Assembly: GCA_020080175.1 (NCBI GenBank)
Contig: JAGHQL010000250.1
Location: 1 to 28,239 of the forward strand
DNA length: 28,239 nt
Origin: Glutinoglossum americanum
Lineage: Eukaryota; Ascomycota; Geoglossomycetes; Geoglossales; Geoglossaceae
Reading direction: 5' to 3'
This document shows, piece by piece, positions 10,672 through 19,855 of this stretch. The notes below the pieces were generated by a model. The model had not been told where the DNA came from, did no database searches, and saw nothing but the letters and a program-made list of their open reading frames with translations. A program made the translations under genes and the position numbers. How positions within the stretch are numbered: the first letter of the stretch is position 1; each line of letters begins with the position of its first letter.

Positions 10672-10732
10672 GTGAGCCCTAACCCAAGCCCCAACCCAAA
10701 CCCTTACCTCCCTCAATCTAACAGTCTCCCAG
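10672..10732 (+). other. Possible leader intron of the pheromone gene
   Basis: A GTGAGC donor at 10672, a TCTAAC branch-like word near 10717-10722 and the acceptor CCCAG at 10728-10732 would define a 61-nt intron wholly in the 5' leader, ending 24 nt before the ATG. It is within the size range of the other introns in this window. Only the signals support it, because no coding frame can test it. Confidence 0.35.
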
Positions 10733-10756
10733 GTCACCACCAAACCACCTACAAAA

Positions 10757-10915
10757 ATGCAACCCACCACCGTAGCCCAGGAAGAGCGCCCCGCGCCCGT
10801 CGACGCCCAGCAGGGCGGCCGTACGTCCCCCCCCCCAGAACCCCCTCCCACATCCACACAAACACCCAGCTAACCTACCCACCACCACCTAGCCGGCTAC
10901 TGCGTCGTCATGTAA
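10757..10915 (+). CDS. Lipopeptide (a-factor type) mating pheromone precursor, CaaX
   Basis: Two exons, 10757-10820 and 10893-10915, encode 28 aa: MQPTTVAQEE... to ...QQGGPGYCVVM. The 72-nt intron has donor GTACGT (the same as cyanase intron 1), CTAAC at 10870-10874 and acceptor CCTAG at 10888-10892. The last four residues, C25-V-V-M28, form a CaaX box; Met at the X position favours farnesyltransferase. Lipopeptide pheromone precursors of Pezizomycotina (mfa1/ppg2 type) are single-copy peptides of about 20-35 aa ending in such a box. They are prenylated, trimmed by a CaaX protease, carboxymethylated and exported by an ABC transporter, then sensed by the Ste3-type receptor. The ATG sits in a good context (ACAAAAATG). 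Without splicing the frame ends in a Pro-rich tail with no CaaX. A different small prenylated peptide cannot be excluded. Confidence 0.8.
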
Positions 10916-11676
10916 AAACGACATCCCCCCTCCCCCCTCCCCTTTTTTTTTTAATCCTGTCCTCTAGTTTAGGGTTTAGGTGGGGGGGGACGAGGGAGCG
11001 CAATGAGCTTATTGGCCGGCTGCCTACCTCTGTCCGACATATACTTGTCATTTCTAAATTATTATTTTTTTTTTTTTCAACTTCTGAACCGGGCCAAATG
11101 TGGAGCAAAAGGGGGAGGGGGGGGGATTTTTTTTAAAAAAAAACCACCGATTGTTTTGTATATTTTATTTTATCCCTTTTTTTTATAAGATAACTGGGGA
11201 GGGGTCTATGGACTTTGGTTTCTTTTGCTACCTTCTTTCGTTGAGGGTATGGTATTGAGAAAATGGGGGTCAAGGGGGGGGGGGTTCTCGTGTATGTCGT
11301 GTATTTATCCGTATGCTCCCCCCCACCCCGCCTCTCGGTTCAATTCCAAGGCCTTTTTGAATCGGGGGAAAATATGGCCGTTGCCGAGAGATAAACTGTG
11401 TCTTTGTGTAGTGTTTTTGCTGAAGGGGAAAGGAACGGGAAATTCTAGACTGGTGATTCTTTGCACCTACAATTTCCCCACCCTAAGTCCCCCGGATGAT
11501 GGTTGGCACGTCAAACCATTCACGAGTTATCACGAGAACCGAAAAGCAAACAGTAAGAGGCAAGGTAATGGATGGGTCATTAATTTGATTTGTGTTCCGA
11601 CGCGGTGAGAGAAAAACCAACAATCTTTACTACTTCTAGATATCCACTACCCCCTATCCTACTCATCCTGCTCATC
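10916..11676. other. Spacer after the pheromone gene, homopolymer rich
   Basis: No gene is recognised in these 761 bp between two converging genes. They should contain the pheromone 3' UTR, probably long, and the poly(A) region of the minus-strand gene that stops at 11677. Runs of C, T, A and G of 8-13 nt are frequent (for example G runs near 11107-11126 and 11274-11284), so base accuracy here is doubtful. The 127-codon plus frame at 11225-11608 has no domain, and I read it as noncoding. Confidence 0.5.
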
Positions 11677-13990
11677 CTACTTCTCCAATGACTCAAACGC
11701 CCTCTCAACCCTGTCCAGTGCTCCCCCTAGGATCCTCAGATCCGCTCTCGCAGCCTCGCCCCCGCCGTCCTCCGCCGCCTCGATCTCCTCAATGTCTTCT
11801 TCGAAACGGACTAAAGCTTGCTCTAGCGGCCTGATGTAGACACGTTTAATGTCATGCTTGACGCGCAAGGTGGGGATATCGAGAGGTTGGGAAAGATAGG
11901 TGGCGGCGAGGAGGAAGTAGTAGAGGTTCAGGCCGGCGAGGTAGAAGCCGAAGCCTGTTTTGAATGTGTTCCAAGCGTCTGGTAGCGGAGGGCTCGCGAG
12001 TGCGGATTGTAGGTCGGGGAATAGGAAGGGGATTAGGGTGTCGAGTGCTACCGGCGTCGAGAATATCGAGACCTCTTTCCTGACTTCATCTGGATCGCTA
12101 TTGTCAGATAGCTGAGTGGGTGACGATACGGAATTGGCCGCGATAGTCTCGTCTTTGAACCAGCTGACGGCGCTGGCTTTGAGGTTCTCGAAGGGGCAGT
12201 ACTCGAGTGTGTCTTTGATAAAGGCAAGGCGAGCTAGATCGGAAGAGTGAGCGTGGAGGACAGAGGATGTTAGGATGTGGGCATGGTATCGGAGAGTTGG
12301 TGATTGGGTGTGGGCGGATAGAAGGGATAAAGCCTTTCATAAGTTAGTGGGTAGGGAGGAGGAATATATGCTTCATGTAAAACTATACTTGAAGATATTG
12401 GGTGAATTGATCATCCTCATCGTCCACATCCCTAATTTGGTGTCTCGTTCCGCTATCCTGAGAGGCTTTAATAGAAGTATGACATGCCCAAAGTCCAAGT
12501 CCTACGATGGTGTCTACTATCACTTCTGATTCCATTCCAATGCTGGCCATCCCGCCACGACCATCACAGCCAATAAACGCCTTCGTGATGGATGCATGGG
12601 TAGGATATAGTGGGATCTCTTGTAATAGGGTTGAATCGCGAGAGTAGAGCACGGTGGAAAAGATCCTGGCACCAAGCAAAAACAATGCACCTGGTCGAGA
12701 AAGAGGTATATCCGACGGTGCCGATGGAGGCGCCGCCTCATCTCCAGTCAGTTCATCCCCAGGGGTAGGGTCTTGCTCCTGAATCACGCGGAGTAGTTCA
12801 TTGTCTAGGATGAGGAGATCGTTGGATAGTGCCTACGTAAACAATACATTTTAAGTCAATGCGGGGAAAGTTCGTAAGAAACTCTCTTGGGGTATCTTAC
12901 AACAACTTGACCAACGATTGAGTCCCTAGCTTGCAGCAATGGATTGTCTGTAAATCTTTGGCTGAATGTAGCCCTGCCGGGGACTGTCTTGTCTGGGTAC
13001 CACTTCTCTTCCGTCCGGCTGGACCATGCCAAACCAGGGATATCACCGGCCTCGCCGTGACTAATGGATATCATATAATCTTCAAGGATATGAGTAACAA
13101 AAGATTGAAGTAATCGAGTTTGAATTTTAGACTCTTCTGATGTAGGTGAATCTGCTTCCGCCTCTGGGTCTTTTTCATTTTGAGACGTTGCTGCGTCACG
13201 AGCTTCTGTGTAGCTCAATCGAGGAGGCAAGAGGGGTTTTGTGGTGTTAGACGGAGAAATACTCTTTACAAATCTTATAATCTCCACTGTGACTCTTTCT
13301 TTCTGCTCTGCGGAGAGGGCTTTCACGGCTTCGCTATATGTGTTCAAAATGGCAGTTAGACTAGTTGAAAGAAAGCGGCTTGGAAATTTTGTCTTGATTC
13401 GGGAATGGAGCCGATCTAGAACACTGAGGAGAGTTGAGAACTTGAGTTCTGCCGGCCCAGTAATATTATTTGTAGATTGAGTCCTCGTTGTCCTAGGTGT
13501 GTCTAATAACTGCTCGCCTTGGCTTTCCTCGTCGCTATCGCCTTCATGTTGCTCTTGGTTATCATCATCTTCGACGAAGGAAATCTGGCGCAACGATTCC
13601 GTGATCTTCAAGATCACCTCACGCGGGTTCCCATGTTCTGCAACCTCGTGTAAGCATGCTTGGGCTGCTTGGTCGACCTCGGCGTCCGACTGATCGAAAA
13701 AAGGTAATATCACCGCAACCAAATCCCACCCAATATTCGCAGTGAGGTCAGTATTGGTACTCAGAATCGCAGCTAAAGTGCGCAAGAGAGCTGCTTGTTC
13801 AGAGGGCTTATAGCGGAGGAGAGCAGAGGCAAGGTGAACATCAAGGATAGTAGAATATGTGATGAAGTCTTCCGCCTACGAACGTCAGCGGGGATACAGC
13901 TAGCCGCGAGAGCCTTACTGGAATCTCTTTAGCAGCAAGCGTGATAGCATCGATTGCTGACTCAAGCGGGACCTGAGGTGCGGGTTCCAT
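11677..13990 (-). CDS. Ybp1/Ybp2-glomulin family protein
   Basis: Helical-repeat protein of the Pfam family that groups yeast Ybp1/Ybp2 (Yap1-binding, oxidative-stress and kinetochore roles), Alf4 and glomulin (a cullin-RING regulator). Which of these roles holds here cannot be told from sequence. Exons 13990-13919, 13875-12901, 12832-12389 and 12333-11677 give 715 aa. All three introns are phase 0, of 43, 68 and 55 nt; the first is very short but has a GTAAGG donor, a CTGAC branch site and a TAG acceptor. The N-terminus (residues 1-110) has the LRTLAAILSTN and VAVILPFFDQ helices. An acidic low-complexity segment lies at about 135-155. The C-terminal part holds the family-like FSTPVALDTLIPFLFPDL stretch and a hydrophobic FYLAGLNLYYFLLAA helix, then a charged coiled-coil-like tail (EEDIEEIEAAEDGGGE). 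The gene converges on the pheromone gene and diverges from the MFS gene. Confidence 0.78.
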
Positions 13991-15853
13991 GATGGCAGCT
14001 TGTTAGTGATGTTATGGTGGTTGGTCGCTAGAGTGGAGACATATGACATCATCCCTCATCTTCGTTTTCAAGCAGCTAGGGGTAGAGGTGGAACTTTTCT
14101 ACGAATATTCCTTCACCTGTCCCACACACTCTTTTGATAACTTTCTTTACTTTGTCGGACACCTTGCGGAGGCTAACATAAGCATAAGTTGCACAACGCG
14201 TTATGTAATATGTCCTCTATGCCTAAAAAGTAAGCAATACCTGATGCAGGCGATTGGCACGTAAGAGGTACGGCGATTTTTTTTTTCCATCTCGTCTCCA
14301 TAGAGACACCCTGGGAGCTTTTTTTTTGTCTCTTGGAGCAGAATCTACCACCCGAATCAATGACACTATATAAGTGCTTGGCCATGTAAGGTATAGGGTC
14401 GGCTAGGCTTCTGACTTGGGCGTAATATCTGATAGAGTCCCTTCTCTACTTCGTTAGGCCTTCTTGATATCAACCCTCGGTCAAACACTAGCGAGGGTAC
14501 GTCCACCGCCAATATCGGTAGTCAAAACATACCCTACAAACCCCATTGGTCCGTGTCAAGACTCTTCTTCTCGAAGAACTAGTCATTAGCTTCTAGCAGG
14601 CGCTAGTCCAGATGATGTAGCAAACAATGCTATACACTCAGGCCCAGCACACCCATAGTAGCTCCCTGCCAAATAGCAACAGCATAGACTTGACTAACCA
14701 CTATTCTGCAAGGACAACCAAAGAGTCCTAATTACCACAAGTGGGGGAGGAGTCATAAATGAGAAGAAAATAGTCCGTGACGCAGCCACCGCTGGCGCCT
14801 TAGGAGCCAATTATTTGGCGCGCCGCATCCGTTGCGAAGCGTCATATATCGAGGTGAGGCCTGAGCGTGCCATCCACCTGAAGTTCATCCCTACTTGTGT
14901 TGCACAGCTTTTTGCAGGCTTCCTCACCTAATCATAGGTTAGAGTGCTGAGTGGGGATACATTCATACGCACTATGCATACAATCTGAGCGATCCTCGCG
15001 GAGGGCTGAAGGGTGCCCCCTGAACCCTGGGGATTAGGGCCTGACAGTTATGGGATTATTAAGGGTCCCCTTATCCAATGCGGCCACCAAGTTGAAGTCG
15101 GAGGAGTCGGAGCTTGGCATCGGTATTGGAAAGCAAACCCCGGACACCGACGCGGCAGATCGGCGATTGTTGATCCCGGGGCGGTTTCCGATTCGACATG
15201 GAGCAAGGGTCGTCATTGACTGAGGAGTTTACGAGAGGTGCATCGCGCGCCCTCGTCGCCAAGAACCATCTGATTGGTGGGTTCGTATCTGGTCTCTTGG
15301 AGAAATCACGTTACACAGTCCTCTGCCTTTTTTATGTAACCGAAACCGTTGGAGACATCATTCCTCGCGAAACATAAACTCCGAGATACCGATCTATTTT
15401 CTTTTTTTTCCTTGTATCCTCAAACGGGGCAAGGATGGGGAGTGATGAATGGTTTGATGAGTGGTTTCCGGGCGGGCTCGCGCCCTCTCTTCAGCCGCGC
15501 CTGTTGGTTTTCCTTCTTTTCTTTTCCTTTTCCAGTTCAGGATATAATTTGCGAGCGGAGAACGGAGCTTGTATTTCTGACTCTTGTTTTATTTAAACGG
15601 TTTGTAGCCGGCCGGACTGTTGGAAACCTTGAAGTCGAGTATCTTTGTTATTCTGGCGAAAGAGGGATCGAGGGAGCTTTATATCATTACGAATTGTGTT
15701 GATAGAGCCGGGAAGGGAAATAGAGAGATCGTATACTCTGTACCTACCTATCCAAGTCGCTTGGGAGCTATTCGCGGGCGAATTCCTACCATCTCTTTCC
15801 GCTAGCGCCCTTTCGTCAGTGTTGTTATTTGTTTGAACGAAGAATAGAGGGGA
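13991..15853. other. Divergent promoter region between the Ybp-like gene and MFS transporter
   Basis: No gene is recognised in 1.86 kb. The left end carries the Ybp-like promoter and the right end the MFS leader (about 15500-15853, with pyrimidine runs). T runs occur at about 14279-14286 and 14320-14328. A small perfect hairpin, GTCTC-CATA-GAGAC, lies at 14294-14307. Frames at 14043-14385, 15013-15262 and 15349-15836 lack domains and overlap one another, so I do not call them. No mobile element was found. Confidence 0.5.
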
Positions 15854-17877
15854 ATGGAGGACACCATGGGACCCCCTACTGCAACCGAAAAGGAAAGCGG
15901 CTTCAGTGACACTTCCACTCCGACTCCTCCAGACACAGACAACAGCAACGGCAACAATGACAAGAGCAACAACGACGTCTTAGAACCCACAACGACAAAC
16001 GAAAAGTCTCACGCCCTCCGCATCACGCCCTCTCACCCTTCCACTATCACCGACCTCCCAGACGACCAATACCCGCACGGCCTAAAACTAATCTCCATCA
16101 TCATCGCACTCTGCCTGAGCGTCTTCCTAGTCGCCCTCGACCAGACGATCATCTCAACGGCCATCCCGCGGATCACGGATCATTTTGGGAGCATTGGCGA
16201 TATCGGGTGGTATGGCAGTGCATATTTCCTCACAACAACGGCGTTGCAGCCAACGTTCGGCAGGGTGTATAAGGTGTTTAATGTAGGTTTTCTTGGTATT
16301 TAAGGCGTTGGGAGATAGGGGGTCGTTTTTTTTTTTTTTTAAATTTTAGGATCAGTGGGCTAATAGAGATGATTTTGCAGGTTAAAACTACGTTCTTGAC
16401 GGTTATCGGGCTCTTTGAGCTGGGCTCGTTGATCTGCGGAGCGGCACCCACGAGCAAAGCACTGGTTATCGGCCGCGCCATCGCTGGTATTGGCGTCGGT
16501 GGGATATTTTCTGGCGCTCTTGTTATCTTGGCGTATTCACGTGAGCCCACCATCCTCTCGTATCATTCCTCTACTATTATCTTCCCTGTTGTCTAAGGGA
16601 ATAGTGGCTGATTGAGCATGCAGTACCCCTGGCAAAGAGACCAGCGGCGTTTGGGTTGATAGGTGGGATGTGGGGGATAGCGTCCGTTGCGGGACCCCTA
16701 TTAGGGGGTGTATTTACAGATCGAATATCGTGGCGGTGGTGTTTTTATATCAAGTATGTTCTTTTCCTACCCTTCCTCATTGCCCCAATGTCAATGCTAA
16801 CCGGAGGCGCATAGCCTTCCTATCGGTGCTGTCTCCATCCTCGTAATCCTCTTCATCCTCAAAGTCCCCCGCGTAGATAACGCAGAGGGGAAATCCATCA
16901 AGGAGCGAATCCTCGACCTCGACCTTATCGGCGCCAGCATCCTAATCCCAACCATCATCTGTCTCCTTCTCGCCCTGCAATGGGGCGGTACCACTTACCC
17001 CTGGAAGAATAGTCGCATCATCGGGCTCCTCGTCGGCGCATGGGTCATGGCCTGCATCTTCATCTACTCACAGCTCCGCCTCGGCGACGCCGCGACCCTA
17101 CCGCCACGCATCCTGTCGCAGAGATCTGTGTGTGCTGGGGCGGTGTACGCGGTTATGTTTGGTGCAGGGTTTTTCGTATTGATGTTTTACCTACCGTTGT
17201 ATTTCCAGAGCGTCAAGGGCTCGTCGGCCACGAAATCGGGTATCCAGGTCCTTCCACTCCTCCTTGCCACTGTGATCTCCTCCGTCGTAACAGGGGGCCT
17301 CATCACCGCCATGGGGTATTACACACCTATCATAATCGTCAGTACAGCTGTCTTCTGCATCGGCGCAGGCTTCATCTCCACATTCTCAACCCACACCTCC
17401 TTCGCCCGTTGGTTTGGCTACCAAGTCCTCGCCGGCGCCGGCATTGGTGTTGGCTTCCAAGCTCCCATGCTCGCCGTCCAAACCGTCTTACCACTAGAAG
17501 ACGTCCCTGTCGGCACCGCGATCGCAATGTTCTTCCAAACCCTCGGTGGTGCCCTCTTCATCTCAATCGGACAGACGGTATTCCAGAACGGGCTCGTGCG
17601 TGGAACTCACACCTTCGTTCCGGACATCGACCCGAAACTCCTGCTCAATGCGGGCGCTACGCAGATTCGGAATGTGTTGGCGAAAGCGGGGAAGCTGGAT
17701 GAGTTGCCGGGGGCTATCGAGGCGTACATGGTGGGATTGAGAGATTCGTATCGGGTCACGATTGCATGTACGGCTGTAGCGTTTGTAGCGGCCTGTTTTT
17801 TGGAATGGAAGAGTGTGAAGGATGGGGAGGCGAAGAGGCTGGGGCAGGAGGGGGGGGAGCCAGCGATTGCGGTGTGA
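15854..17877 (+). CDS. MFS multidrug/toxin efflux transporter, DHA2 (14-TM) type
   Basis: Proton-coupled drug or metabolite exporter of the plasma membrane; the substrate is unknown. Exons 15854-16282, 16381-16540, 16624-16753 and 16815-17877 give 593 aa, normal for DHA2. Introns are 98, 83, 61 nt with donors GTAGGT, GTGAGC, GTATGT. Residues 1-75 are a hydrophilic Ser/Thr/Asn-rich cytosolic tail. TM1 carries [19 protein letters not shown], a DHA2 signature; [11 protein letters not shown] opens TM2. [10 protein letters not shown] is the loop 2-3 motif, assembled across the first splice. [21 protein letters not shown] and [25 protein letters not shown] follow. The C-terminal half has [16 protein letters not shown] and [15 protein letters not shown]. 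It resembles fungal toxin exporters, but no biosynthetic gene is beside it. The second ATG (codon 5, CACCATGGG) has the better start context. Confidence 0.93.
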
Positions 17878-17990
17878 GTTCGATCAAATACAAGGGGTTT
17901 TTTTCTTCCGTTTTATATATCCCCGCTCCTATTCAATTTAGGTTGTCCCAAATCTTCCTATATCTCTGCTTGTCTCTCCCCTGGAAACAT

Positions 17991-18012
17991 GCGTATACAT
18001 ACATACATACAA
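17991..18012 (+). repeat. (CATA)n microsatellite
   Basis: About four to five tandem CATA units lie in the 274-bp spacer between the MFS transporter and the nicotinamidase. It is an ordinary simple repeat. Confidence 0.8.
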
Positions 18013-18151
18013 ACCGTTACGTCATTCAAGAGGTTTGAAAGTGTTTCGGCTAGGCTTTGGGCAGAATTATTGACGAGCCTTGGCAATAAGTTCACTTCAC
18101 TAACACCAACAGCCTCAACCTCAACATCTCACACTAACCAGAACAAGAACC

Positions 18152-18933
18152 ATGGACGATCACCCTGTGATGACTCCTATACAGTTCAGACCGGCTCTGC
18201 TTGTTATAGATCTCCAAGAGGACTTCTGTCCACCTGTAAGTACTGGCCTTCGCGCTCTTCGCATCCTCCTGTGAGCCGATGGTAACGGCTCGCGCAGAAT
18301 GGTTCTCTTGCAGTTGCTGGTGGACGCGATACCGTACCCATTATCAATGACCTTCTGGATCTTCCATTCACACTCAAGATCGCGACGAAGGACTTCCACC
18401 CACCGGATCATATATCCTTTGCGTCGAATCACGAAGCCCCGAACAATCAGCCTTTCACTTCCACCGTTAAAATAACCAATCCATACAACCCGTCGGAGGT
18501 CCGCGAAACGTGCCTATGGCCTATCCACTGTGTTCAAGGTACCCCGGGAGCTGACCTGCTTCCCGAACTGCATGTGGACGGGTTAGATCATATAATCGAA
18601 AAAGGTCAAGACAAGAGAGTCGAGATGTATTCCGCCTTCACCGACATATTTGGAAACTCGTCGGTGACTAGCAATGGTTTAAGTGAGATCCTGACGGCCA
18701 CGGCTATTACCCATGTCTTCCTGGTTGGGTTGGCCATGGATTATTGCGTCAAATGGAGCGCTATTGACGCCAGAAAGGCTGGCTTTGTCACTTACGTAGT
18801 GCGAGAAGGCACTAAAGCTGTGGATCCGGGTGACGGTGGCTGGGATGCTACCCAGAAGGAGTTTGAGAACCTCGGGGTATCAATTATCAGCGCTACCGGC
18901 CCCGAAGTGGATCGGGTTAGGAGGCGTCAATAA
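18152..18933 (+). CDS. PNC1: Nicotinamidase
   Basis: Isochorismatase-fold hydrolase that deamidates nicotinamide to nicotinate and ammonia in NAD+ salvage, which also relieves nicotinamide inhibition of sirtuins. Exons 18152-18235 and 18298-18933 give 239 aa, a little longer than the 216 aa of yeast Pnc1. The 62-nt intron has a perfect GTAAGT donor and a GCGCAG acceptor, phase 0. The catalytic triad is D20 (LVIDLQEDF), K130 (IIEKGQD) and C178 (MDYCVKW). The metal site is D60 and H62 (KDFHPPDHISFASNH) and H105 (LWPIHCVQGT), matching yeast Pnc1 D51, H53 and H94. The start ACCATGG is in good context. It follows the MFS gene on the same strand, 274 bp away. Confidence 0.96.
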
Positions 18934-19855
18934 CCGGCGACAGTTCCCAGCAATTCTTAACCCACTCTATCTCTCTTATGTCGCCTATTTACTACTATCA
19001 TTCGATTTAACGTTCTTTGTGCGAATGAGGTCTCCTATATATACCAAACTTTCGAGACACGAGTGTTGGAGGAACACTATATATCGAATCTCCTAATAAC
19101 CGCTCCTTTACCTGGCCAGGAGATCCCTGTGTGGGGCCGGCTTTGGATATTCGGTGGGTTATCAAATTATATACCAAGGGGTAATCCGCTTAGTAATCCA
19201 CATTTGGCCGACCCCTTTCCCGACACCCCGCAGCAGTTTACTCGGGGAAACACCATGGCCGAAGCGGCAAACGGCTTGGGGGCTGCTCTCTTAGCCGTGG
19301 GTGTTGTGGGTATGTAGGCGCGGCCGATAGCTCTATATAGCGTTGGCTTGTGGTGGCCAATTCCTCCGCTAATGGTGGATTCGCGATGGCCAAATTCTCC
19401 TCGAATACTCCCCACGAAGGCTCAAAAGGCCTCTTTTCCAGTATATCTATCAGGTTTATGCGGGCCGTAATGCCTAGCACCGGAGCTTTAAGACTCCGAT
19501 AATCGGTGGCGCACTATTTGCCGTTTTCTTCCCTATCTATATTCACGCCTCACTCCTATAACCCTCTTCAACTTTCATCTACTTACAGCCACACTTCTTC
19601 TTGCCCACAACAGCGCTATTCTACGCTGCAAACCAATCTTTCGTCTTCCTAGGCCAGCCTGACTAGGTTCATTGCCAGCCTACTCGTTCCTGCTGGTCTA
19701 TATTTGCTTCCAAGAACCTGCTACACAAGATCTTCCAAGAGCCCTGCTGCTTCTGTCGGCCGCTCCTTTCGAGCTTCGATCATTCCAGGTCATATCTTGC
19801 TTCCACTCGTCGATATTTAATCAGGTGCCTCCTCAGCATCTCCAAAGCGCCTACT
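18934..19855. other. Spacer between nicotinamidase and the F-box gene
   Basis: 922 bp with no secure gene. It holds the nicotinamidase 3' UTR and, in its last 200-300 bp, the C/T-rich leader of the F-box gene. Three TATATA-like words occur (about 19034-19041, 19079-19084, 19333-19338). A short frame in a perfect start context (ACACCATGG at 19255) encodes an Ala/Gly-rich hydrophobic peptide of 20 aa that reaches a GTATGT donor-like word; see findings. Confidence 0.5.

Noticed and set aside
10968-10980. TTTAGGGTTTAGG, telomere-like
   Set aside because: Fewer than two units and no extended array. It lies in low-complexity spacer, and one short match is expected by chance.
11337-11347. GGTTCAATTCC, like a tRNA B box
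   Set aside because: No A box at the right distance, and no cloverleaf can be drawn around it because the sequence upstream is G and C runs.
11225-11608. 127-codon plus frame after the pheromone gene
   Set aside because: It is broken up by long homopolymers, has unlike composition and no domain. It is more likely 3' UTR and spacer.
14294-14307. Perfect hairpin GTCTC-CATA-GAGAC between T runs
   Set aside because: A five-base stem is too short to mean much, with no terminator role expected in a fungal Pol II region and no gene end nearby.
15013-15262. Overlapping frames on both strands in the MFS upstream region
   Set aside because: Each is about 60 codons, they overlap one another and none has a domain, as expected of GC-rich noncoding DNA.
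17040-17702. 220-codon Arg/His-rich frame inside the MFS gene
   Set aside because: It is an alternative frame of MFS exon 4, whose own frame shows clear membrane helices and family motifs.
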